The notes under the pieces were generated by a model that saw only the letters and a program-made list of their open reading frames with translations, searched no databases and had not been told where the DNA came from. A program made the translations under genes and the position numbers. Shown here piece after piece: positions 50,299 to 58,046 of a DNA stretch of 64,000 nucleotides. Each line of letters opens with the position of its first letter. Position 1 is the first letter of the stretch. Source of the stretch: Thalassospira profundimaris (lineage in GTDB: Bacteria; Pseudomonadota; Alphaproteobacteria; Rhodospirillales; Thalassospiraceae); contig NZ_JPWI01000001.1 in the NCBI RefSeq assembly GCF_003326795.1, positions 806,001 to 870,000 on the forward strand. Reading direction: 5' to 3'.

Positions 50299-51201
50299 TC
50301 ACTTCGATGTCGGCAAGTGATCGGAAAGGAACTGTTTGACCGGATCAAGAACCGAGACATTGGTTGTCAGATAAAATCCCAGCGCGATCAGTGTGCCGGC
50401 ATGGCCGGTTTCGTCGACTTCAACCAGCTTGGCGTCGGGGGCAAGTTCAGCCAGTTTGCGCGAGTTGCGCGGAAACACCGTATGATCGCGATTGCCGGTG
50501 ATCAGCAATAGCGGCGGCATTTTTGCAAGGTTCATCTCGACGGGCTGACTGACAGTGGCAGGCGTTTGGCCAAAGGCCTTTTGCGTTGCTTCAACGTCAT
50601 AGGGATAGAAATCATAAGGTCCAGACAGGCCGATGATCCCGGCAATATGGTTTTCATCAAGCCCGACATTTTCAAGATAGGTGCGATCTGCAACCACCTG
50701 AACGGCATTATATGCACCGGCAGAATGGCCTGCGAGGATGACAGGGCGATCTCGCAACCGTTCCGGGTGGGAAACGGCATAGTTTTTCATGAAGGCGATG
50801 GCGGCGGCTGCATCCTCGACAAAGGCGGGGAAATGCACATCGGGAACCAATCGATAGTCGGGAATGGCAACCGCATATCCCAGATCGGTGAAGCGTTTGG
50901 CGATGAAGGCATATTTCGCCTTGTCGCCTGAATCCCACGACCCGCCATAAAACCAGATCACAAGTGGTGCCGGGCCTGTCGTCGTCGCAGGCAGGTAAAG
51001 ATCAAGCACCTGACGGTCCCCGGAACCATAAGCCAGATCAGCAATGTCGGGGGCAAAGTCGCCTGCCTGCCATTTGTTATAGGCACCCAGCTTGTCACAG
51101 CCCGCCAGCAACAGAACGGCGACAATGGAATTGGCGGCAAATCCCAGAATCCGGCGCGGAGCAGGTTTGCGCGGTTTGCTGGCAGGGACGGATGGAGACA
51201 T
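50299..51201 (-). CDS. Lipoprotein alpha/beta-hydrolase (carboxylesterase)
   Basis: A positively charged start and a hydrophobic segment end in the lipobox L-L-A-G-C (Cys35), so the mature protein should be lipid-anchored on the periplasmic side. The hydrolase fold shows the oxyanion motif 'WFYGGSW', nucleophile Ser in G-H-S-A-G, Asp in 'GNRDHTV' and His in 'ETGHAGTL', as in hormone-sensitive-lipase/BD-FAE-like esterases. It has 300 residues. The substrate is unknown. It is convergent with the glycosyltransferase gene (13-base gap) and divergent from mutT. Confidence 0.88.
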   Translation of the reverse strand: MSPSVPASKPRKPAPRRILGFAANSIVAVLLLAGCDKLGAYNKWQAGDFAPDIADLAYGSGDRQVLDLYLPATTTGPAPLVIWFYGGSWDSGDKAKYAFIAKRFTDLGYAVAIPDYRLVPDVHFPAFVEDAAAAIAFMKNYAVSHPERLRDRPVILAGHSAGAYNAVQVVADRTYLENVGLDENHIAGIIGLSGPYDFYPYDVEATQKAFGQTPATVSQPVEMNLAKMPPLLLITGNRDHTVFPRNSRKLAELAPDAKLVEVDETGHAGTLIALGFYLTTNVSVLDPVKQFLSDHLPTSK

Positions 51202-51380
51202 TCAGATACCTGTTTGATGGGTGGGCAAGCATGTAACTCTTGTACGGTAGCTGAAAGATAACAGTTTGACGTTTTTTGCTTTTTATCAAAGTTCGCGGTG
51301 CGACTTTTTCTATACTTGGCGAAGACCAAAGCCCGCGATACAACAGTGCCATGACAATACAACAACCAGATAAAGGCTGC

Positions 51381-51812
51381 ATGTCGGTTGACTTGCGCCA
51401 GGGTAAAACACCCGAAAAAACAGTGTTCGTCAGTGCGGTTGCGCTGGTCGATATTGATCATCGTGTGCTGATTGCGCAGCGCCCGGAAGGCAAGTCCATG
51501 GCGGGCCTGTGGGAATTTCCCGGTGGCAAGGTCGAGCCGGGTGAAACCCCGGAGATGGCTCTTGTGCGCGAGCTTAAAGAAGAGCTCGGTATTGATATCA
51601 CCGAAAGCTGCCTTGCGCCCTTTACCTTTGCCTCGTTTACCTATGACGATTTCCATTTGATGATGCCGCTTTATCTGTGCCGCGTCTGGAAAGGCGAAAT
51701 CACGCCGATGGAAGGTCAGCAGGTGAAGTGGGTGCGCCCGGTGCGTCTGGGGGATTATCCAATGCCGCCTGCGGATGTGCCGCTGGTTGCGATGTTACGC
51801 GATTTTCTGTGA
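51381..51812 (+). CDS. mutT: NUDIX hydrolase, MutT-type (8-oxo-dGTP diphosphatase)
   Basis: The NUDIX box is complete: 'GGKVEPGETPEMALVREL' followed by K-E-E-L-G-I, matching G-x5-E-x7-R-E-U-x-E-E-x-G-U. 'ALVDIDHRVLIAQRPEGKSM' and 'GLWEFPGGK' upstream are typical of MutT, which removes oxidised guanine nucleotides from the pool. I favour the ATG at 51381 (143 aa, AAAGG upstream) over in-frame starts at 51351 and 51276. A CinA-like gene follows 65 bases later on the same strand. Confidence 0.92.
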   Translation: MSVDLRQGKTPEKTVFVSAVALVDIDHRVLIAQRPEGKSMAGLWEFPGGKVEPGETPEMALVRELKEELGIDITESCLAPFTFASFTYDDFHLMMPLYLCRVWKGEITPMEGQQVKWVRPVRLGDYPMPPADVPLVAMLRDFL

Positions 51813-51877
51813 ACCTTGCGCCATACGGTGACGTAACGTTTGTTGTCGGAAAACAAGATTGAAGTTGTGGGGAAGTG

Positions 51878-52651
51878 ATGTCTGATCCGGTCCGTGCCTG
51901 TTTGATTATTATCGGCAATGAAATTCTTTCTGGCCGTACCCATGACAAGAACCTGCCTTATCTGGCAGAGGAGCTGAACAAGATCGGTGTGCGTCTGGCC
52001 GAAACCCGTGTCATTCCTGACATCGAGGACACCATCATTGAAACCGTCAATGAATGCCGGGCCAGGTTTGATTATGTCTTTACCACTGGTGGCATTGGCC
52101 CGACCCATGATGACATTACGTCTGAATGTGTTGCCAAGGCCTTTGGTGTGGCAAACGAACTGAATGCCGAGGCGCACGCGCTTCTTAAAAGCCATTATGA
52201 AAAGCCCGAGGACCTCAACGAGGCGCGTCTTCGCATGGCGCATGTTCCGGTTGGCGCGGAGCTTGTGCAAAACCCGATTTCCAAGGCGCCGGGATTCAGA
52301 ATGGAAAATGTCTATGTCATGGCTGGTGTACCCATGATCATGCAGGCCATGTTCCAGGGGATCAAACACCAGCTGATCGGTGGCAAGCCGATGGTGTCGC
52401 GTTCTGTCGGCGGCTATATCCCCGAAGGCACAATCGCCAAGGTTCTGGCAGAGATTCAGGGGGACTTCCCGCATACCGATATCGGTTCCTATCCTTTCCT
52501 GCGTGAAGGAAGGCTCGGGACGACACTGGTGGTACGTGGTGAAAATCCCGACGACGTCAATCAGGCATCCGAGCGCATCCGCCTTGTGATCATTGAAAGT
52601 GGTCGCGACGTCATCGAAGATACCGGGCATGTCAACGCATCGGCAGATTGA
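51878..52651 (+). CDS. CinA-like molybdopterin-binding-domain protein
   Basis: The 257-residue protein is a MoCF/MogA-like domain: 'IIGNEILSGRTHDKNLPYLA' at the start, 'FTTGGIGPTHDDIT' (phosphate-binding loop), 'VYVMAGVPMIMQAMF'. It corresponds to the N-terminal half of CinA. The C-terminal nicotinamide-nucleotide amidase domain is absent, as in many alphaproteobacteria. The N-terminal domain of CinA has ADP-ribose pyrophosphatase activity in some species; the role here is unproven. The ATG at 51878 directly follows GGGGAAGTG; GTG at 51875 is an alternative. Confidence 0.9.
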   Translation: MSDPVRACLIIIGNEILSGRTHDKNLPYLAEELNKIGVRLAETRVIPDIEDTIIETVNECRARFDYVFTTGGIGPTHDDITSECVAKAFGVANELNAEAHALLKSHYEKPEDLNEARLRMAHVPVGAELVQNPISKAPGFRMENVYVMAGVPMIMQAMFQGIKHQLIGGKPMVSRSVGGYIPEGTIAKVLAEIQGDFPHTDIGSYPFLREGRLGTTLVVRGENPDDVNQASERIRLVIIESGRDVIEDTGHVNASAD

Positions 52652-52731
52652 CTGCCGCCCAATTGCGTTTGGTCAAAGTTTCATCGGGGAAGTTTGTCTA
52701 GAATTGTTCTGACCTTGATAAGGGAAAGAAC

Positions 52732-53082
52732 ATGGCTGGAATTCAAAACGAGCCTGATCACGGGCCCGAAGACGATCTACGCAACAGCAAGGCCGCACGC
52801 GAAGCCCGCTCAATTGTGCGCTTTATGATTGAGCATACGGCCTATGGCGGGTTCGGGGCGCTGGTGTTTGGCGGGCTGGTTCTGTTTTTCGATACTGGCG
52901 GTATCTATAGTCTTGCAATGTCGTCGCGTGATGCGCCGATCTTTATATTCCTGCTGTTCTTCGGGCTGTTCATCACTTTTGGCGGGATCAGTCTGGGGAT
53001 TGGAATTATGACCCTTGGCGGGTTTTCCGATGATGATCGATACCGCGACGAGCGTCACAATCATCAAAGGCACGATGACTGA
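52732..53082 (+). CDS. Small membrane protein of unknown function (116 aa)
   Basis: A charged N-terminus (~35 residues) is followed by two hydrophobic segments, about residues 38-62 ('GGFGALVFGGLVLFFDTGGI') and 69-95 ('FIFLLFFGLFITFGGISLGI'), and a hydrophilic His/Asp/Arg-rich tail. AGGGAAAG precedes the ATG. It stands alone between the CinA-like gene and a terminator. No family is recognised. Confidence 0.78.
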   Translation: MAGIQNEPDHGPEDDLRNSKAAREARSIVRFMIEHTAYGGFGALVFGGLVLFFDTGGIYSLAMSSRDAPIFIFLLFFGLFITFGGISLGIGIMTLGGFSDDDRYRDERHNHQRHDD

Positions 53083-53088
53083 TCATGT

Positions 53089-53121
53089 TAAAAGGCGCCA
53101 CAAACGGGCGCCTTTTGTTAT
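53089..53121 (+). terminator. Rho-independent terminator, bidirectional
   Basis: AAAAGGCGCC pairs with GGCGCCTTTT with a 7-nt loop, followed by GTTATT on the plus strand and by AACATG on the other. It separates the convergent small membrane protein genes. Confidence 0.85.
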
Positions 53122-53145
53122 TCTTGATAGGGCGCATAAAGCATT

Positions 53146-53397
53146 CTACGGGCGATCTGCACCGGTTTTCTTCGCGATGATGCGGGCGACGATCATGCCG
53201 ATGATCCAGCCAGCAAGCGGCACAACAAAGATATAGTCAAACAGCGGATGACTGGTGTCGCCGCCCGATGCCGCCAGAATGAAGCCAACCCATCCTGCGG
53301 TCAGCAAGTAGCCCATGATCTTGAAATAGACGCCGTTTGACAGGCCCTTTTTTGCGGGCTGTTCGGGGGCATTGGGTTGGCCTTTATCGGCAGACAT
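53146..53397 (-). CDS. Small two-helix membrane protein (83 aa)
   Basis: A polar N-terminus rich in Pro/Gln/Lys (~22 residues) precedes two hydrophobic segments: about residues 28-46 ('MGYLLTAGWVGFILAASG') and 55-74 ('YIFVVPLAGWIIGMIVARII'). The tail is basic. AAGGAT lies upstream of the ATG. It is 60 bases downstream of bluB on the same strand, so it may share its transcript. Function unknown. Confidence 0.75.
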   Translation of the reverse strand: MSADKGQPNAPEQPAKKGLSNGVYFKIMGYLLTAGWVGFILAASGGDTSHPLFDYIFVVPLAGWIIGMIVARIIAKKTGADRP

Positions 53398-53457
53398 CCT
53401 GATATCCTTGTTTTGGGAATTCTGATTTCGGTATTGATGGTTTGAGCTTTGGCAGAG

Positions 53458-54144
53458 TTAACGTTCAAGGGTCAGGGCATCCGGATCAATGCGATCCTGC
53501 CAACCTTCGCGAACAAGCTCCGGAACGATGTGGTCTTCTTCCGGATAGCCGATGCAAAGATAGGCGATCAGACGCCAGTGTTGCGGAACGTCAAGTGTCT
53601 TGCCAACCACTTCTGGCTCCAGAATGGAAACCCAGCCAACCCCGATACCCTTGACGCGCGCCGCCAGCCAGAGCAACTGCACCGCGGCCACAGCTGAATA
53701 ATCAAGCATTTCAGGCATGGTCTTGCGGCCAAGCCCCATACCGGCTTCGGTTTCTTCGTCGGCAAAGACGGCAAGCTGTACCGGGGCCTGATCCATGCCC
53801 TGCAGTTTAAGGGAGGCATACATCTTGGCGCGTTCGCCATGATAATCGTTCAAGGCTTCATTATTGGCACGTTCGAAACTGTCGCGAATGGCCTTGCGGC
53901 GTTCCGGGTCGTTGACCTTTACAAAGCGCCAAGGCTGACAATTGCCAACCGATGGTGCCAGGCAAGCTTCCTTGATCAGATCATTAATATCGTCTTGCGG
54001 GATCGGATCGGTGCGGAACCGTCGCACATCGCGCCGCCACAGCAAAAGGTCGATGAACTGTTTCTGGAAATCCCGATCAAAGACCGGCGGGGTAATGGTT
54101 TTGTCATCCGCGACGGACTGGTTGGTGCGATCGGGCTTGTTCAT
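53458..54144 (-). CDS. bluB: 5,6-dimethylbenzimidazole synthase BluB
   Basis: BluB is a nitroreductase-fold enzyme that breaks down reduced FMN with oxygen to form dimethylbenzimidazole, the lower ligand of vitamin B12. The sequence shows 'RRDVRRFR', 'CLAPSVGNCQPWRFVKV', 'YHGERAKMYASLKLQG' and 'GIGVGWVSILEP', hallmarks that separate BluB from ordinary nitroreductases. It has 228 residues. No other cobalamin synthesis gene and no riboswitch is seen beside it, but the B12-dependent mutase operon 25 kb away gives the cofactor a use. Confidence 0.92.
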   Translation of the reverse strand: MNKPDRTNQSVADDKTITPPVFDRDFQKQFIDLLLWRRDVRRFRTDPIPQDDINDLIKEACLAPSVGNCQPWRFVKVNDPERRKAIRDSFERANNEALNDYHGERAKMYASLKLQGMDQAPVQLAVFADEETEAGMGLGRKTMPEMLDYSAVAAVQLLWLAARVKGIGVGWVSILEPEVVGKTLDVPQHWRLIAYLCIGYPEEDHIVPELVREGWQDRIDPDALTLER

Positions 54145-54262
54145 GGCGCAAACCTGCTGGAAATGGCGTTATCAGTGTTTCTGTTTGCACCCTACCTGTG
54201 ACAAGGGGGAACGCCAATAGCAAGATGCGGTTTGGCGCAGAATACCGGTGAAAACAGTAGAT

Positions 54263-55663
54263 CTAGAAAGGAAAGTCGATGGTAAGCAGTCCGGTATAGT
54301 CACTGTGGCGGACTTCGTAGGTGAATTTGCGGCGGACCTCAAAGCTGAGCTGTCCGGGCATCGCCCCCCAGCTTTGGGTGATGCCACCCCCTGTATCAAG
54401 ATACAGATTGGTGCTTTCAACTGTGACATAGGGTTGAAGCGTGACGTAGCTGTGCGGCAGATCCCGGGTCAGGGCGAGTTCGGACCGAATGCCTTCCAGT
54501 GGCTGGTTATCTGTTGCCATCTCGCGAAAGCCGGTAAGGCTAAGATCAAGGTTCAGGGGATCATATCGATAGTCCGACCCGCCATAATAGCGTGTCGATC
54601 CGCTGCGGCCGTAATCCTGATTGAGCAACGAAATGGTTTCTTCCTGCCCGGCAAAGGGGGTGATCCTGTGATTGCCCAGATCAAAGCGATAACGCGCTTC
54701 CAATGCCGCATCAAACAAGCGGGTGGTCGCCGTATTCGCAGCGATCATGCTGCCATCTGTTGCGCGGGCGGCTTCGACATATTCATGGGCGGTGATCATG
54801 TCGCCATCAAGCTGCAGACTAAAGGGCAGGCCGCCAAAATCATATTTTGATGCAAAGCCGATCGAGTTCGAGATTGTGCTGCTTTCGAGACTTTCGGCAT
54901 ATCGAATATTGACGGGCGGGCTTTCGATCGCCGATTGGCTGATCATGCTTTTGCCAAAGCTGAAGCTGCCCCTAAGGTTCAACCAGTCAGTCATGCGGGC
55001 CACGAAATAGGGGGAAAGGGCCAGATTGCTTTCGCGATAGCGTAACTGGCGGGAGCCTGACTCACCCAGGGTGTTTCCCCACCCGACACCAAGCCCGACA
55101 ACCAGACCCTCATCGACGAGATAATCCACCCCGCTATCAATCGAGACAGAATCGCCGCTCAGCCCCGGATCGTAGCCCGAACGGGTGATGCGGTTTTCCA
55201 GATCGGTGTGATTGCCAACAACCCAGATGCTGATCGGGACGCGCACGGTGCGTGACTGGGTGGGGAATGTTCCCGCTGCGCTGTCGAAATCGATTTTACC
55301 TGCAAGTGATTTGAGTGCCGCGCGCCCCCCAAACACTTCGACTGTCGGGTTTTCGTCTGTGTCCAGATAAAGAGAGGGCGAAGTTTCGTCCGCCGGATCG
55401 ACAAAATCGTCAAACAGCAGCGGCGAAATCGTGCTTTCATACAGGTCGTTATCCATCTTGTTATAAAGACGGTTCATGTGACGGCGGCGATTGTCCGCGC
55501 GGTTCAGGGTTTCACTGCGCAAGATCACGGAATCGGGGCGCGCACCGGTTTCACCGGCAAAAGCCAGTGTCACAAATCGGGGAAGCTGACCACGGTAGTG
55601 ATACAAGGCTGCCGTTGCGATGCATACCGTGGCGGCAAGGGCCGTTTTCAGGTGCCAGTGCAT
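54263..55663 (-). CDS. Predicted outer-membrane beta-barrel protein (autotransporter-barrel-like)
   Basis: The 466-residue protein has a hydrophobic N-terminal segment (~residues 7-20), a ~150-residue passenger-like part, and then about 280 residues of alternating amphipathic strands ('SLQLDGDMITAHEYVEAAR', 'ATTRLFDAALEARYRFDLGN', 'YVTLQPYVTVESTNLYL'), ending 'LLTIDFPF' with a terminal Phe, as expected for BAM-inserted barrels. 'VDYLVDEGLVVGLGVGWGNT' resembles the first strands of autotransporter beta-domains. The assignment rests on strand pattern and terminal Phe. A weak ribosome binding site makes the start uncertain. Confidence 0.7.
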   Translation of the reverse strand: MHWHLKTALAATVCIATAALYHYRGQLPRFVTLAFAGETGARPDSVILRSETLNRADNRRRHMNRLYNKMDNDLYESTISPLLFDDFVDPADETSPSLYLDTDENPTVEVFGGRAALKSLAGKIDFDSAAGTFPTQSRTVRVPISIWVVGNHTDLENRITRSGYDPGLSGDSVSIDSGVDYLVDEGLVVGLGVGWGNTLGESGSRQLRYRESNLALSPYFVARMTDWLNLRGSFSFGKSMISQSAIESPPVNIRYAESLESSTISNSIGFASKYDFGGLPFSLQLDGDMITAHEYVEAARATDGSMIAANTATTRLFDAALEARYRFDLGNHRITPFAGQEETISLLNQDYGRSGSTRYYGGSDYRYDPLNLDLSLTGFREMATDNQPLEGIRSELALTRDLPHSYVTLQPYVTVESTNLYLDTGGGITQSWGAMPGQLSFEVRRKFTYEVRHSDYTGLLTIDFPF

Positions 55664-55713
55664 AAAACGCAGCGCGGTGATTGCTGAAGATCACTCATGA
55701 TGCGCTGCAAAAG

Positions 55714-55760
55714 TGCAAGGAATAAGGAGCAAGGCGGGCAATCCTGCCCTATTCCTTGCA
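55714..55760. repeat. Long inverted repeat between the barrel gene and tRNA-Leu
   Basis: TGCAAGGAATA(A)GG and CC(-)TATTCCTTGCA form an 11-bp perfect stem extended by two pairs after a one-base bulge, around about 20 bases (an inner GCAAGG/CCTGC can partly pair). No T-run follows on either side, so it is not a typical terminator. It lies about 50 bases upstream of the minus-strand gene start and 125 bases before the tRNA. Confidence 0.7.
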
Positions 55761-55884
55761 TGAACAGAGCGCACCGTAGGTAAATCGGCGGGTGTCAGAG
55801 AAAGCGGTAATAGGATGTTGCACCATTTCAAAAGCCGCGCTAGAACCCTGTTTCACCGGTTGCAAACCGGATGCGACACGCTTT

Positions 55885-55972
55885 GCGGGCGTGGCGAAAT
55901 TGGTAAACGCAGCGGACTTAAAATCCGCCGGCCCTAAAGGCTTTGCCGGTTCAAGTCCGGCCGCCCGCACCA
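55885..55972 (+). tRNA. tRNA-Leu (anticodon UAA)
   Basis: The acceptor stem GCGGGCG pairs with CGCCCGC (55962-55968), followed by A and an encoded CCA. The D-arm contains TGGTAAACG. The anticodon stem GCGGA/TCCGC encloses CTTAAAA, giving UAA, which reads UUA leucine codons. A long variable arm, typical of class II tRNAs, precedes the T-arm CCGGTTCAAGTCCGG. The length is 88 bases including CCA. Confidence 0.96.
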
Positions 55973-56142
55973 TCTCCCGGAATGAAATAGCACTGCGAAG
56001 ACTGGCTGTTGGGCATCAAACGGACTTGATTGTGCCATCAAATAACCTGTTTTGGGTTGTAAACCCGATGCTCGCCGTCCTTTGAAGGGCTTAAAGCCCT
56101 GTTTGGGCGATATTTGCGCTACGCAAATTCAGGAGATTGAAA

Positions 56143-56199
56143 ATGATCCATCTGATCGCATTTGGCATTATTGCCGTTACTGCACTGGTCGTTGCCTGA
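56143..56199 (+). CDS. Possible 18-residue hydrophobic peptide
   Basis: An ATG seven bases after AGGAG opens an 18-codon frame encoding MIHLIAFGIIAVTALVVA and a TGA. It could be a single membrane-spanning microprotein, downstream of tRNA-Leu in an otherwise empty 275-base region. Such short frames arise by chance; the good ribosome binding site and the fully hydrophobic content are the only support. Confidence 0.35.
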   Translation: MIHLIAFGIIAVTALVVA

Positions 56200-56247
56200 G
56201 TGCCATGTGCCTAACCATCCTGCTTGCATAGCCGGATGGTCCTGATC

Positions 56248-56985
56248 CTAATTCGTATCTGTTTTAATCTGTTGCAGGATGGGTCGCGGTTTCGTGATTG
56301 CCAGATGGCGACGCAGGCGACGTGTGTCTATTTTTGTGGCCGGTGATATCGCAAAATAAAAGGTCTGGGTCGCAACCGGCCGGGAACTGATTTCAAGCAG
56401 TTCCCCGATTTCCGGATAGGTATGCATGAGCGTATCGGCGACGGCCTTTTCCATCAGTCCGCCATCGGCGCGTTTGTTTGCAACCATGCGAAGGATCGAC
56501 AGATCATCGACGACTTCGATGGCGTCAACATCCTGACGGCGACTTTCAAATACGTCGCCATACCAGTACCCTGCGCCAACCGCGATACGGTGATCCCAAA
56601 GCTGACCGGCTTCAAGCGGGTAGTCGCGGTGAGAAAGTAAAACCGTGTCGCTGATCAGGATCGGAAATTCATATTCCAGTTCATAATTCTTGGCCTGACC
56701 GGCCTCGGCGCAGAATATGACATCAACCTTGCCGCTTCGGGCGGCGTCAATCGCCCGTTTCCAGGGATATACCTCGATCTTCGGGCTATAACCGAACGAA
56801 CCCAGCAAATCCTCGACATATTCGACCAGAATCCCGCCTGGGCGTGTGCCTTCCACAACATAAGGAGGCCACGAACTGCAGGATGCAACGATTTCCACAT
56901 CGCGATCACCAGCGGCAAATCCGGCTGAGGGCGGGATCGACAACATAACAAGCAGGCATCCGCCAATCACAAGCTTTCGCAGCAT
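56248..56985 (-). CDS. Periplasmic solute-binding-like protein (type 2 PBP fold)
   Basis: A signal peptide is present (residues 1 to ~24, ending about A-G-F-A). The mature part resembles amino-acid-type ABC binding proteins: 'WPPYVVEGTRPGGILVEYVED', 'VYPWKRAIDAARSGKVDVIF' and 'RRQDVDAIEVVDDLSILRMV'. At 245 residues it is of usual size. No ABC permease or ATPase gene is adjacent, so it may be an orphan binding protein or a sensor-like periplasmic protein. The ligand is unknown. Confidence 0.82.
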   Translation of the reverse strand: MLRKLVIGGCLLVMLSIPPSAGFAAGDRDVEIVASCSSWPPYVVEGTRPGGILVEYVEDLLGSFGYSPKIEVYPWKRAIDAARSGKVDVIFCAEAGQAKNYELEYEFPILISDTVLLSHRDYPLEAGQLWDHRIAVGAGYWYGDVFESRRQDVDAIEVVDDLSILRMVANKRADGGLMEKAVADTLMHTYPEIGELLEISSRPVATQTFYFAISPATKIDTRRLRRHLAITKPRPILQQIKTDTN

Positions 56986-57318
56986 CTGTTTGTCCAGTTT
57001 ACATGAGTAATCTTTTATGTGTGAAGGGTGTCCGCCTGTTTACAGGGTTTGCCTGCCCGGAAGTGCGGGATGTTCGATCCGATGTTTGCGAAGTTATTGA
57101 TATCACGTCAGTTGATCGGGATATCGATACGCAGAAATTTGCTGCCAGCTTCGGGCTGCGGCGATCAATATGGTTTCCGCTGCGTTTATCGCCCGAAAGT
57201 GAAGACCGATGTGACGGTCGCCACAGGGGAAACGGGGTTTACCTGATTTAAATCGGTTAAGGATAGGTTTTGCCTTTGGGCATGGTGCGGTTTCGCAGAT
57301 CAGGACGGAAGAGAAGCA
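56986..57318. other. Intergenic region without a supported gene
   Basis: This 333-base gap separates the divergent genes at 56985 (minus) and 57319 (plus). Open frames of 72 and 82 codons exist on the plus strand but lack ribosome binding sites and resemble no family. I see no strong hairpin or RNA gene. Promoters for both neighbours should lie here. Confidence 0.5.
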
Positions 57319-57711
57319 GTGAATATGATCGAGAATGAAGACGATGCCCCGCGCAAAAAAGAACGGATCGGCAAATATGTTGCCCCCGAAGAGCGTGCTG
57401 CCAATATCGTCAAGCAGCTCGACGAATTCCTGCGCAAAGGGCCGCGGAAGGGATTGAAATATTCCCGCTGGCAACAACTTGCCTGGTATGAAATCGTTGA
57501 TGAAATCAAACGCGCAGAAGCCGCCCAGAAGAGTCAGGACACCTTGACCAAATCGGCATTTCTCAGCCTTGCCATCGGATTTGGCACGGTCGGATTTTGG
57601 GGGCTGGTTTTGGTGGCCGGAAACGGTCTTGGCGGAATTGCTGCTGGTGTGATTGTTGTGGCCGGACTGGTGGTCTGGCGGGCAATGGCCAAGGCAAAAT
57701 GGTTTAAATAG
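57319..57711 (+). CDS. Small membrane protein of unknown function (130 aa)
   Basis: A hydrophilic, charged N-terminal ~70 residues ('RKKERIGKYVAPEERAANIV', 'WQQLAWYEIVDEIKRAE') is followed by a hydrophobic stretch from about 80 to 120 that can span the membrane twice. GTG at 57319 or ATG at 57325 may be the start; GGAAGAGAAG lies upstream. The DUF3572 gene follows 18 bases later, so the two probably form an operon. Function unknown. Confidence 0.78.
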   Translation: MNMIENEDDAPRKKERIGKYVAPEERAANIVKQLDEFLRKGPRKGLKYSRWQQLAWYEIVDEIKRAEAAQKSQDTLTKSAFLSLAIGFGTVGFWGLVLVAGNGLGGIAAGVIVVAGLVVWRAMAKAKWFK

Positions 57712-57729
57712 TTATCGGGCCTGAACAAA

Positions 57730-58005
57730 ATGAACAAGGAAGCTGCTGAAACACTGGCCATTCGCGCCATTGCCCATATTGCGGGCGATGATGAACTGCT
57801 TCAGGGGCTTGTTGCCCAAACAGGCATGGGGCTTGATGATCTGCGCGCAGGTATCGCCTCAAACGAGGTTCAGCTTGGCGCGCTTGAATTCCTGTTATCC
57901 CACGAACCGTTCCTGATGCGCTTTGTTGACGATAGTGACTACGCACCAGAAGACCCGGCACGTGCGCAGATCGTCCTGTCAGGTGGTCCTATCTGGCAAG
58001 ACTGA
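57730..58005 (+). CDS. DUF3572-family protein
   Basis: The 91-residue protein has the family features: 'AETLAIRAIAHIAGDDELLQ' at the start, 'FLLSHEPFLMRFVDD' in the middle and a short acidic end. It is all-helical, soluble and typical of alphaproteobacteria. Function is not known. It directly follows the small membrane protein gene and is convergent with uppP. Confidence 0.82.
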   Translation: MNKEAAETLAIRAIAHIAGDDELLQGLVAQTGMGLDDLRAGIASNEVQLGALEFLLSHEPFLMRFVDDSDYAPEDPARAQIVLSGGPIWQD

Positions 58006-58046
58006 TCAAGCCAGACGGGATGATCTGACAATGCCGGATTTTACCG

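Noticed and set aside
54145..54262. Possible riboswitch upstream of bluB
   Set aside because: No B12-box or aptamer core was found on the minus strand before bluB, unlike the mutA leader.
55885..55972. tRNA-Leu as an integration site for a mobile element
   Set aside because: No integrase, no direct repeat of the tRNA 3' end and no foreign-looking genes were seen downstream.
57003..57251. Open frames of 82 and 72 codons on the plus strand between two divergent genes
   Set aside because: No Shine-Dalgarno, no recognisable motif, and codon use unlike neighbours. Treated as intergenic.
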